This document shows, piece by piece, positions 35,601-46,010 of a stretch of DNA of 64,000 nucleotides. The DNA comes from Chaetomium olivaceum (taxonomy: Eukaryota; Ascomycota; Sordariomycetes; Sordariales; Chaetomiaceae). Below the pieces are notes generated by a model that was not told the DNA's origin, did not search any database, and saw only the letters and a program-made list of their open reading frames with translations. The stretch is from NCBI GenBank assembly GCA_039881045.1, contig JAYWVB010000008.1, positions 682,001 through 746,000 of the forward strand, given 5' to 3'. How positions within the stretch are numbered: the stretch's first letter is position 1; each line of letters starts with the position of its first letter. Position numbers and translations under genes: made by a program.

Positions 35601-36813
35601 CCCAATTACTTCCCGATTGGGAAAACGGCAGGATGACGGCACGGAAGCGAACCAGAACTCGCCAGAACTCGTGGATCGTGTCCCATCGGTACCTCGAGTG
35701 ACATGTCCAGCATAGGTGGCCAGGGGTGGTTGTGGTGGTTGCGGAGCTTCACCCCGATCTCAGCGCCCTGTCGTGCCTGGCGCTTGCGCCGACGGGAATA
35801 TCGCGGGGCTGCAGGGCATCAGCGCTGCAAAATGCCCCACGGCCCGCAACCGAACTGAAGCCCGAAAGCCCGGTTCCAGCGTCCGAAGAGTAGCACATCC
35901 CCCACCAAAAAGGGCAAAACGGGCAAGAGCTGTCAACTGTTTAATCTGACCGCTTCCAGGTCAGCGCCTGCGCGCGTAACACAGTAACTCGTTTCCCTCC
36001 CTTACCTGAACCTGAGTTAACTCCCCCACAAGCCGCCTACTACCTTACTTGACTCGCCTGCCCTGGAACAGTTACAGCCGCGAAGGTTGCTGTTGCTTTC
36101 GCTGCAATGTAATGCAAGATGCAGCTGACCTTACCCTCCTTCTGCCTTTGAGAACGAACCTCGCAGCTTCCCTATTCAATCCCGCAAATTTGTCAGCGTT
36201 GCCTTTTTTTCACACTATACAGATTACCAAAGACGGAAAGAGGGTCGGTCAGTCACACCCGACAGCATAGCAGCGCAGCACCACACAGCAGGGCGGCGGC
36301 GGCCCCCAACTCCGTCCCATCCCATCGCTTTTAGAAACTTTGAACCCGATCCGTTCCCGCTTCATGCATGGAGGGGGAAGGTCCATCGGCCGAGTTTCTC
36401 GGCCGGCACGAACGACGCCCTGCTCTGCAGGGACAGAAACAAGGCCCGGTCGGCCCCCGATGCCCGAGACATATTTGTAGTTCGCCAAACAAAACAGCAT
36501 CCGTTGTGGGTTGGTTAGTCCGATCCCGACTTCGGGAGGAGATGCCATTGTCGTCAATTGGGACGGGATGGGATGTTTGCCAAACCCCACGCCATATCCG
36601 TAGTCAACTAACGTTTCCTACTATCTTGAGCAGTTCCCACCTCTCTCTCTGATGATAGCAATATGAACGGACGGGTACGGCACCATCCACCGCCCATCCG
36701 ACGTGAGTGTAGGTAGGTATGTAGTTCGCGCAGTCGAGTCATGCCTGCCGAATGTACATGTACATACCAACAGGCTGACAAACTGAACCCGCCTCCGAAC
36801 CCCCCAAAACCTT

Positions 36814-36837
36814 AAAAAAAAAAAAAAAAAAAAAAAA
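36814..36837. repeat. poly(A) run, 24 nt
   Basis: Uninterrupted A tract preceded by C-rich sequence (CCCCCCAAAACCTT). No flanking duplication was identified. Confidence 0.85.
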
Positions 36838-37234
36838 GCGCCGGTCCGGCACGCAAGCAAATTGAGTCCGAACATTCGGATACTTTTTTTCTGTATCCGA
36901 CCCCACAGGTATTCGTATGTGTTTGAGTTGAGTTTGTGCAACCGGCGATTTAACCTCCCTCCCTACCCACCCACCTACCCACCCACCTACCCCCTGCCCC
37001 TTGCCCCCTTTCCATCCACCACGCCTGTGTACCTACCAATGTGAGTGAGTGAGTTGTATGTACTTCGTACTGTACCATCATGCAGGAGAGCGGTCTTTGC
37101 CATTCATTACCGACCCGCGTGCGTCCAAGCCGCGCGCGCAGCCGCGCCCTCTCCCTTCCCTCCCTCCTCCCGCGCGCGGAGCCAGTGGGTGCTTGATACA
37201 CTCCGAGTTACACAGGCGCCCAAATCAGGCCGCC

Positions 37235-37249
37235 GGGGGGGGGGGGGGG
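37235..37249. repeat. poly(G) run, 15 nt
   Basis: Fifteen consecutive G followed by AATTGGGGGAGGCGGGCGG, a possible G-quadruplex former. Confidence 0.8.
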
Positions 37250-37513
37250 AATTGGGGGAGGCGGGCGGACCGCCTTCCGCGTTCCGCCGCGGCGTGGCAG
37301 GGCGTGGCAGGGCATGTCAAGGTATCGCAGCGTATCGGTCGGTAGATTTGGGTAGGTTTCATCTCTCCATCTCTATCTGTCCCTGGGTTTGTGGCGCCTA
37401 AGCATACGCGTCCCGCGCGTACCGGTGAGGAGTGGGATTTGTGCCCGCGGGCTCCCTCCTCCCTCTCTGCTTAAGTCAGCGGGGGGAATTTGTGCCACAT
37501 CGGGTTGGCAATA

Positions 37514-37546
<33 letters not shown>
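37514..37546. repeat. microsatellite (CGT)11
   Basis: Eleven perfect CGT/GTC triplets outside any recognised gene. Confidence 0.9.
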
Positions 37547-37547
<1 letters not shown>

Positions 37548-38113
37548 TGGAAGTAATTTATCTACATATATGTATAGTATACTATGTCAAGTAGAGTCCG
37601 ATGTAGCGAGTGCCCGGGTCGGCAATAAGAGACGGATAGCGGGCGGTAAAGGATGATTGCCGACTGTCCTTCCTTGGTATGTGAAATGTCATGCATGATT
37701 GGGCGGCTCATGAAGCAAGCCAAATGGTATAATCTGGGGCAAGTCCGAGCTATGTGACACGAGAAAAATAAAGACAACAAAAGCCCACCCAGAACGTAAC
37801 CGCGATAGAAGAGATCCAAAATGTGCCATTGACATCATATCCGTATCGTGCCCGTCGTCAACTTGGATATCAGTCATACACATATAACATTCATTCATCC
37901 AACATGTCCCACGACCGAGAAGAACGATTTTATCCTCCCATCCCACTCAATCTGGTCAAGAATCGAACCAGCCTCCACTCCCCACAAACACCCAATGACT
38001 CAAACTCAACGACCCAAGTCGGAACCTCCATCCCAAGGAATGAACTTCCTCGCGTATCTCCCTCAAACCAAACCTACCCCAAGACAACCCCCAACTCATA
38101 CTTATAGAACACC

Positions 38114-40403
38114 CTACCGATGAATATCCACCCTCTCGACCCTGCGCACATCATCCGGCATCCTCGCCACACACAGCTGGACACAAAACTCGCCCCACTC
38201 GCCCTTGGTCGCATCGCGCACCGCGTCCTGCAGGTCGCGGCCGTACTGCTCCCTAAACGCGCGCTTGACGGCGGCCATGTGGGCGGCGTCCCAGTGGTAG
38301 CGCACGAGGCGGGAGATGAGCAGCTCGCGCCGCAGCTCGTCGCGCCGCGACGCCGTCAGCGCGTGGTGCAGCAGCATGGCGTCGCGCACGGGCTTGTTGA
38401 TGACGCCGTTGAGGATGTGCGCGAGGACTTCGCCCTGTTGGGGAAAATTGTAAGTACGGGTCGGGAGGGAAGGGGAGGGGGGGGGGGTGAGGTTGGAAGT
38501 CAAAAAGGGAAACGCTACTACTACTCACCACTAGGTTCCCGCTCTTCTTCAGGGCGTCCTTGGCAAAGTTGGCGCCCTTGTACTTGTCCTTGTACTCGCG
38601 CAGGACCTCGCGCAGGTGGGAGTCGCTGCGCTGGATGGCGATGGTGAGCATGAGGGTCTCGCCGCCCTTTTCGCTGCGGACGGCGTGGTGCAGCTGGCGC
38701 ACGTCGTCGTCGACCAGGTCGTAGTCGATGCGCATCGGGTGGCCGTAGACGTCCACCTCCTCCATGCGCTGCTCGTCCAGCACCATCAGCACGGCCTTCT
38801 TGAACTTGTCCTCCTTGAGCTCCGTGCGCATGCACTTGCTCAGGCTGTTGCCGTACTTCTTGTCGCTGAACCCTTCCTTGATGCGCCGGATCTCGTCGTT
38901 GGTGCGACCCGTCAGCGACTCGATCAGCAGCTCGCGCCGCGTCTTGTCGCCGTGGTACCAGAAGTTGGCCCAGTACGCCTCCGACTCCCACCGGCCCAGC
39001 GCTGTCGCGTAGCACGCCTTCATCAGGTTCGAGTCCTCGTCCTTGAGCCGCGCCCGGATGTGCTTGGCGATGTTGACGCCCTTGCGCTCCGAGCCCGTCT
39101 TGACCAGTCGCTTGTACTCGGCCCGCAGGTCCATGATCTGCTCGTGCGTGAGCCCCGGTAGGATCTCAATTAGGGGCTCCGTCTCCGGCGCCCGCCGTTC
39201 GCCCTTCAGCGCCTTGGCGAGCCGCGCAGCATCGTCCGCCGGGTCCGCGAACCGAGCGCGGCGGGCGCGCCGCTTATCGCCCGCGCGTTCGTCATCTGAG
39301 CCGAGCGGGGAGAGCGCGTCTAGGATCTGCGGGTTTCCGCCGGCCATGAGCATGGGCGAGGGCATGGGGGACATGGACTGCCAGGTCCCGTGGTAGGCTT
39401 CCAGGAGCGGGGATGCCGGCGCGGCCGAGACGGAGAGGGAGGCGGAGTGGTGAGGGGTGTTGACCGTCAGGCTCGACATGCGGGCCGTCGGGGGTTGCGG
39501 TGACCGGTCGCGCTTCATGGCCGATTTGATCGGTGATGACGGGCCCGGGCCTGGGCTTGAAGAACGGCGGGGGCGCGCACCGGGGCCAACGTCTAGATGC
39601 GTGGCGCTATACCGGGGCTCCTCCGCCGGTTTGGCATACTCCCAGGGTTTTGGCTGCGCATACCCGCCGAAGCCATCCGGACGGGGAGAAGACGGGGCGG
39701 CATAGCTATCCGGACGGGGAGGTTGCGGCGTGTAGATCTCCGGGCGAGGTGGATGCGGTGTGTAGATCTCGGGGGGGGAGAGGAAGGGGCATCATGCTTG
39801 GACGGACCGGGGAGTTTGCCGTAAGCCAGATCGTTTTCCAGCTTCTCCTTCTTCTCCTTCTTCTTGCGGCGCTCGCGTTCCTTGCTCGTCTCTCGCTCCC
39901 TACCACTAAAAGAATCGCGTGATTGGCGCGGCGACGGCGGCTCTACCGTCTTGATATGAGCGGCGTACTTGGAAGGGAGGAAGATCTCTGGCCGTTGGCT
40001 GGCTGGGCCGCGGTTTGAGTCGCTGCGCGGCCGCCCCTTCTCGCGGTCCGAGCCGCTGTCTCGGTCCCGTCGCCGGTCCCGAGTCGTACCGGTACTCGAC
40101 TTCCCGTCGTGCCTGGGCGTAGGGGTCATCGCGACCATCAAGCGGCGGCGGCGCGCGGGGTGGCTGGTACCCCACAGGCGCATCCGGCGGCTCGGCAGCC
40201 GTCGGCCATTTTGACAAGCGCTCATACTCATATGCGGTAGATCCCGGATCCCGGGGGACGTCGACGACAGAGCTCGGGTAGGGAACGTCGACGACATTAG
40301 GCGAGGCGCGGACACGGCTCCTGTCGCGGTCCTCATCGTCCCTACGCCGTCCGGGCGAGCGTGAGCGGCCACGCCGGCCTCCGTCATCAACCTGCAGCGA
40401 CAT
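38114..40403 (-). CDS. fungal annexin with long disordered N-terminus (two compensating frame breaks)
   Basis: Calcium/phospholipid-binding annexin-fold protein, about 731 residues; exons 40403-38529 and 38434-38114. The start MSLQVDDGG is preferred over an in-frame Met nine residues upstream. The N-terminal 300 residues are Arg/Ser/Pro-rich and disordered (RGRSRSPGRRRDDEDRDRSR; a repeated PEIYTP-PPRP motif). The annexin core begins about residue 380 (LPGLTHEQIMDLRAEYKRLV) and has four repeats, including LLIESLTGRTNDEIRRIKEGF, LREYKDKYKGANFAKDALKKSGNLV and AAVKRAFREQYGRDLQDAVRDATKGEWGEFC. The canonical GxGT-38-D/E calcium loops are weak or missing, as in many fungal annexins. The frame breaks near 40078-40086 and in the G8 run at 39771-39778; the two shifts cancel, so the core is intact. 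Confidence 0.8.
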
Positions 40404-42091
40404 ATCTGACTCCTCAGTATTTCGCGTCAAGGTTTATAATTCGCGGCGTGTTTTGATGTTGATGACGATGTAGTGTTTTGCTTCGACCAATTGCGGGGTG
40501 ACGCTTCACGCAGACTCGGGAGCTCACCGAGGTTTCGTAAAATAGCCAGTAAGAGGGGCACTTGCGGCACACACACACAAAAGCGGGGGGTCCAGACACC
40601 GCAAGAGGCTGGGGAAAACAAGTCCTGTGAGCTCAAGGCTCTCTCAAGCAGGAAACCCGTGGTCTTTTGAAGGTTTCTCAAGCAAGCTCTAGAAATGAAC
40701 TCCAACTAGTAGTACGGTGAAGAAGACTCGCCCTTGTGCCGTGATTGGGGCTGAGAAGCTGGAGCTGCATGCATGAGGCGTTGTTCCTATGCGGTGCCAT
40801 GAAACGTGAGTGGAAGGTGGGCCCTCAGGGTAATCTAACATTTTCCGCTGCTGCCTGTCATAGGCCAAGATGGGGTTGCATGCTTTGGGCGTTGGGGAAA
40901 TGCTGGCGGCGCTTGCCGACGGTTGTCTCGTGCTCTTTGCAGCTTGCTTGCTCTGGGCAGTCTGGCTCGTCTGGGAAGAAACGGGGTTAACGGTCCACGC
41001 CGCGAGGCTGGGCCATCGGCTTGGTCCGGGGAACCAACCATGATAATTCCAACAAGGTGCGTTCCTGCTCTTTCCCGTTCATCAGCCACACTCTCTTTCC
41101 CCGTTCCCACGCTTGTTCCCGCCGCCAACATCGCGAAAGCCGAGAACGCCGGGCTGAGCTTCTCCTCTTGGCGCCCCGATATGGGATGGACTCTACTTGG
41201 CACACTTACCGCCCCGCGACGACCCCATAAAAATGCCGGTCCCGTGTCCGGGAGTGCGGAGCCCATTGAATTGTCCAGTCAGCCTTATTCGTCATTGTTT
41301 ACAGGAGCCACGGCCTTCCTCCATACATTAACTGCTGTGGTGCTGCGGTGGCGAGCGACTGGGACATCTCCGGGCTTGGGTTGGACCATGTCACGAAATC
41401 TTGCAAACATTCCGTGGCCAAGGGGTTGTCGGACAAGGCCGGTTGGTATCACCAAGAATTGCTGTTGCCTCGTCTGGAAAAGTCGCGTTGGCCATACCCT
41501 TATTTGTTATGTCCTGTGTAGTTCCCCCAGAGAAGTCGGCAGGGCTGTCAAAAGAAATACACTCAAAACTTCAATGGGTCACATCATTCGGTCGTCAGCC
41601 TGTCCCGGGATTGTCCGGGGGCTTTCGTCGTCGAGCTCGTATTTGAGGACCCAGTGGGAATCCGTTCGTCTCATCTTCAAGTCATCTTGGCATCAGATGC
41701 TCCACTGTCGGCGGGAAGCGAGCTCTGTATCCTCCGAGTTAATTCATTTAACTATTAGTTCATGGAAAACTGAGTCGTGTGCAGCCACCGATGCGCGGAC
41801 AACTGGATGGAGCTGCGAGGCTGCACTCTCCAGTATCGCCATCCATCCAAGTGACTGATCATCTCCCGAGCTTTGACTCCGGAAGATGTCCCTAGAGATG
41901 CCACGTATCGCTGCATGCAGAATGCCACCACCCCCAGCCATAGCCAAAGAATCTTGAATGAAGAATCCAACCCTGATGAATCCCAAGTGGAGAGATAGAC
42001 GCCTCGCGTGGGCTTGCCCAGTGGGACAAGATGGAGTTGGCATTTCGAAAGTCTGTGTCATGGCGGTCCCATGCCGCACTTTTTTGCCGTT
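40404..42091. other. intergenic stretch with one long unexplained frame
   Basis: Upstream of the annexin start and downstream of the His-rich gene. The only notable content is the 311-codon frame listed separately. Confidence 0.4.
40923..41858 (+). CDS. hypothetical 311-residue open frame, weak
   Basis: An uninterrupted ATG-to-stop frame of 311 codons in a region with no other gene. The translation is Ser/Arg/Leu/Trp-rich with scattered Cys and no recognisable domain, signal peptide or repeat. Composition resembles non-coding frames elsewhere in the window, and no splice sites support a longer gene. It may be a chance open frame or an orphan gene. Confidence 0.15.
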   Translation: MSRALCSLLALGSLARLGRNGVNGPRREAGPSAWSGEPTMIIPTRCVPALSRSSATLSFPVPTLVPAANIAKAENAGLSFSSWRPDMGWTLLGTLTAPRRPHKNAGPVSGSAEPIELSSQPYSSLFTGATAFLHTLTAVVLRWRATGTSPGLGWTMSRNLANIPWPRGCRTRPVGITKNCCCLVWKSRVGHTLICYVLCSSPREVGRAVKRNTLKTSMGHIIRSSACPGIVRGLSSSSSYLRTQWESVRLIFKSSWHQMLHCRREASSVSSELIHLTISSWKTESCAATDARTTGWSCEAALSSIAIHPSD

Positions 42092-42793
42092 TCACACAGA
42101 GCGTTTTTCGTCCAGTAACCTGTCGTAGTCTTCTGCGTCTGCTCGAACCGAGGCTGGTGGCCGGCTAGTAGTCTCATCGAGTCGAATAGCACCTTGCCTG
42201 TAGGGATCGAACCAATTATCGGTTAGTGGCTACGGGTTGGTTGTTTGGCGACCGAAACACAGTCGATGTGTGAAAACTCACTTCCTAAAAGCACCTCCCA
42301 ACGCTTCCATAACAACGACCACTATCATGAAGGCTGCGGCCAAATAAACGATGAGCATGTCGTTGCGGTCCTGGGCAAGCTGGCCGTGGTGGCACGGCAT
42401 GCCAGGTTGAGGCGGGCCAGCATTATACACGTCCGGGGGTCCAAAATGACCATGCTCGTGGTGGTCATGGTGGTCATGATGGTCATGGTGGGGCAAACGC
42501 ATGTCATCGTGCTGTGGGCGTCTATGTCTCTCTCCGTTGGGTATCCTGTGCCTAGAAAGCGGACGAAGAAGGCTGAGCTGACGGGTGTTGGGGCGAGGCT
42601 GCATTCGAGGGCTCTGTCCGTCAGGTGCTGGGCCGTCGTCCTGGTCGTTGTCGACTAGCCATACTTTGAACGGTGTCGCATCATGTTCCCTGTCTGAGAT
42701 TCTGTCTCCCCTGCTCATCGAGTGCCTGGGGACTGGGGCGCATATGGCTAATTGTGCGGCGCCGAGCGCGAGGCAGAGCGTTATCGGCTTCAT
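42092..42793 (-). CDS. small single-pass membrane protein with His-rich lumenal/extracellular segment
   Basis: Exons 42793-42282 and 42197-42092, 205 residues. The splice (AGGAA|GTGAGT ... CTACAG|GCAAGG) extends the protein past an apparent stop into a good cytosolic tail. Signal peptide MKPITLCLALGAAQLAICA (about 1-19). The mature ectodomain is polar, Arg/Pro/Asp-rich, with a striking HHDHHDHHDHHEHGH run at about residues 105-119, then a PPQPGMPCHHGQ segment. One transmembrane helix (MLIVYLAAAFMIVVVVMEAL, about 146-165) is followed by a 40-residue tail rich in Arg and Asp. Topology suggests type I. The His cluster suggests Zn/Cu/Ni binding, but no family is recognised. Confidence 0.7.
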
Positions 42794-43960
42794 GGTACTG
42801 TAATAGTAATCGCTCTTCTAGATACCTATGCAGGGTCGGTAGTGATAGTGGGGATGCGGAATTCAGTGGTAGAATATGCCGGGACGATGAAGGAGGAAAC
42901 CAGGCAAACGGATGTTGGGCAATGGGCAAGGCGGGGTGTGCCGCGGAGATGTAGAACAACGATGTTGCAGGAAAATCAAGTGCCAGACGGATAATTGCAC
43001 CGTGACAGCTTCAGAACCAGGTCAGGGAGTTTCGTGGAGTGCTTCTGATTGGGCGTGTTTAATAGATACATGTCAAACGCGGTCGCACATGTAATGCTGG
43101 GAACAAAGAAACGAGGAGCTGATGGGGCGGGTTTTATAGTCTCGTGCCTGAGTCCAAAACAAAAGAATAAGCGTAAACGACAACTCGTGCCTGGGCTCCT
43201 CAATCACGATAAACCCCCAGAGTGCGTCGGCGGGTCTAGAACATGAGGCGCAGCTTCCCCACTCTCGGGTTGCTTTACCTTCCTCGAATGGTGAGCTCCG
43301 GCACCAACTGCTCTTCGAGTTCGCTCAGGTCCCGGTCCCTGGCATGTTTCGAGTCGGATACGAAGTGAAGAAATGCGCACCTAACCGCCGGCATTTGTTT
43401 GCTACGAGAGCCCAGGCCGAGCACGTGGGAAGCTGACAATATTTCGTGTTGCCGCGTCTCTTCCATGAAGAAAGGATGTGGAGCGACGAATGGGGAGGTG
43501 TCACCGGCGCTCCTCCCCGCTGAATGCGTCACGCCGGGCAAGGCTGGGGCATTTGTCCGCGCAATATGGTTCCATTTCTTCCTTCTGAGGGATTAATTGG
43601 ATCGTGGTTGCTTCGTACGACTTCTGTTCATCACCGAACCAGGTATCGATGTGCGTACAACAGTATGGAAGGTCCTTGTGCTGAAAACTTGGGGGCCGCT
43701 CCCGCGTCTCACCACGGGGCTTTCTCCGGTGCGGCCTCCAATACCTCCGATGTGAAGCTCGGCTGTTTCCGAATTGGGTTGCGATTTGAGACAGAAGCTC
43801 CTGGTCCCCTGACATGTGGCGGAGCAGAATCCCACGGGTCTCCACAGCGCTAAGAGATGGCCCGGGCGCCCGTCAAAGCTTGTTCTTGCCAGGTACGAAG
43901 TCAGGAAGCTCGCTTTTCCACTTGTGGAAAGATGCTCAGAGTTACCGTCACGTTGGAGCG
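42794..43960. other. intergenic stretch containing left copy of a direct repeat
   Basis: No conserved coding sequence was recognised. It carries the promoter of the His-rich membrane protein and, at 43752-43905, the left repeat that brackets the kinase gene. Confidence 0.5.
43752..43905. repeat. left direct repeat flanking the APH kinase gene
   Basis: Shares long blocks with 45738-45872 in the same orientation: GTGAAGCTCGG, TTTCCGAATTGGG, TGACATGTGGC, CACAGCGCTAAGAGATGGCCCG and GTCAAAGCTTGTTCTTGCCAGG. It lies about 55 bp beyond the kinase stop codon. Compared with the other copy it has a 17-20 bp extra segment and several C/G where the partner has T/A. Confidence 0.85.
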
Positions 43961-45593
43961 CTAATCCATCATCCTCGTGCTTTCCACGCCGTCGTAATAC
44001 TCGGTAACTGCATCAATCCAACGCCACAACCGATCATCGGCCATAAACCGGGGGTTCATCTTGGCCGCGAATGCCACCTTGCGCGCCAACGCTAATCTCT
44101 TATCGCCAACTGCGTCGAAGTACTCCTTCTCACGCCGACTGGTCTCACTCTCAGGCTCGTCATCGGCTGCTAGCTCACTGGCGAGTGCGAGGGCATCGCG
44201 GGTTGTGGCTCGCGTTGCCAGTATAGCCGGTAGACTGTTGGTGTCGTCTCCGTCATCTCGAGGGGTTCCAGGTCCCCAAACAAGCGCCCAGAGTGCCTCC
44301 AGGTGGCCATAATCTTGTAAAGCATCCATATTTACCAAGCGCATGAAATGTGAGACCATCTGGCCAACCTTCCATAAGTCGAACTCGATCATACACCTAC
44401 CGTCCTTCCCACATCCGGTTTCGAAACCGGAGCGGAAGGCACTTACTAGAGATAAATCCAATACCAAGTCCCTGGGATGTGGTAGACCCGGAGTGGCGAG
44501 TAGCTGGGCTGGAGGAACCGTAGAGGAGAAGGCCCAGTCGATGATACAGGTTATGTTTAGGTCGTCGTCAACGAAAACGTTCTGAAGGCTGATGTCATGG
44601 TGGTGAAGGGGGAAGCCGGGGTCCGACTGATTGACGGGACGGACCATACGGGGGATGATGGAGTCCCGGAGAAGCTGACTCGCGAGGCAATACTGCAAAC
44701 GATTCACGCTTGAGTCCACTAACCCTCCAAGCGCAGCGTAGTCGTTCCAGCGATCGGTGGCGGTGTAGTACTTGGCGAAGTCGGGGTAATCTTGCCGGAC
44801 GGGGACTGGTGCACGGAGGATATGGTATCCCATTGGAAGCTGCTCGGCGTGTAGATGGAGGGCTGTGGCGAGGGAGGAGTAATAGTCGGCTTCGTTATGA
44901 AATGGACCGCGCGGGATATCCTCTATCGTTTCCCGGTCTTGTAGGACGTGCCCTGGAGAAAGACATTCGTCGACGTAATAACCCTCTTCGCCTTCAAACA
45001 GCGATCCGATTGTCGGAAAGCGGAGACCAAATAACTGACGAGAGTAATGTCCAAGCTGGCGCATAATCCCTTTTTTCTCCTCCTTTGTCAACGCTCGAGG
45101 CAGCGCCGCAGAACCCTTCAAACTAGAGAGGTCACGGGTATGTGTCTACCAGTCGTAGGTCGCAAGAGGATGACCGGTCGCTTTGCTCATGAGGATATAT
45201 GGAATTCCGATGTCATTTTCGTAGGTGGAGCTGGCCATCATTAACGCAAAAGATCGTCTTGGAGGCTTCGGAGACAAACCTGTAATGGAAAACCTCTGGT
45301 ATGGGAATAGAAGTGTGTTGTCTGATGTATTTGAGCGTAGCGGCCTCGCTAGCAACGAGACGCCCGGTGAGGCCCTGGGCGGCACCGTAGGATGAGCAGG
45401 GGGCTCGAAACACCCATTCGACCCCGTCATCGAACTCGAGAAATATCGCCCAGTTCAGGGCACCTGCTTTAGGAATCTGAGAGACATTGCAGGTACATGG
45501 CCGACGTCGAAGATGTTCCGCTAACTGGAGAAGGTGGCTGAGATGGAAGTCGGCGTGGAAGAAGACATCCCTCTTACGGCGCGACGCGGGCAT
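43961..45593 (-). CDS. APH-family phosphotransferase (in-frame TAG)
   Basis: Protein-kinase-like fold of the aminoglycoside phosphotransferase/choline-kinase group; substrate unknown. Exons 45593-45280 and 45230-43961, 527 codons. N-lobe strands EWVFRAP and a VASEAATLKYIRQHTSIPIPEVFHY segment are visible. The catalytic loop is HHHDISLQNVF (His-x-Asp...Asn), and the metal-binding Asp is in IIDWAF. An in-frame TAG at 45148-45146 follows LATYDW. The frame stays open on both sides, and nine codons later LSSLKGSAALPRALTKEEK continues as in relatives. The TAG could be a nonsense mutation (CAG to TAG fits RIP), or the end of an unusually short (27 nt) intron. The gene sits tightly between two direct repeats, suggesting movement or duplication as a unit. 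Confidence 0.75.
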
Positions 45594-45737
45594 CTCGCCT
45601 TAATTGAGCGCCGGCACTACCTGTTAAAAGATTCATGTGATATCTGCTTGCTATGGCTGACCGTCGGCCTAAATCTTAGTGAAAACTCGTACATATGTGT
45701 ATACCTCCTTGGATTAGGGCTGCCGAACCTTCAAAAA

Positions 45738-45872
45738 GTGAAGCTCGGTTATTTCCGAATTGGGGAGTGTCCCTTGACATGTGGCAGACTCGAATTCCGA
45801 TGAGGCCCCACAGCGCTAAGAGATGGCCCGAGTGTTCGTCAAAGCTTGTTCTTGCCAGGAATGCACGTCAGG
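45738..45872. repeat. right direct repeat flanking the APH kinase gene
   Basis: Partner of 43752-43905, starting about 145 bp upstream of the kinase start codon. Differences include CTGTT to TTATT, GGCGG to GGCAG, and CCCGGGCGCCCG to CCCGAGTGTTCG. In these blocks the changes are C-to-T/G-to-A transitions, as repeat-induced point mutation would make. Confidence 0.85.
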
Positions 45873-46010
45873 GGGGCAGCTGAGAGCCACACCACAACTC
45901 GCGAGTCTCAAGCCTCGAATCTCCAAGGTGGACGGCTATACCCGTGCGCCATTCAAAACATTTTCCATACTTCGTACTCCGGTATGCAGATGGACCATCC
46001 GCTCTGATCC

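Larger units (their letters stand above)
32641..38113. other. 5.5 kb gene-free stretch
   Basis: The largest gene-free block, between the 3' ends of the regulator and the annexin gene. It contains a 24-base A run, a 15-base G run, a CGT microsatellite, and C/T-rich ladders such as CCCACCTACCCACC at about 36965-36990. No conserved exon, tRNA or rRNA was recognised. Its size between two convergent 3' ends is unusual. Confidence 0.5.

Noticed and set aside
36814..36837. A24 run as the tail of a retroposed gene
   Set aside because: No gene-like body precedes it on either strand and no target-site duplication is apparent.
42195..42215. B-box-like GGTTCGATCCC on the minus strand
   Set aside because: It lies in the intron of the His-rich gene and no tRNA fold can be drawn around it.
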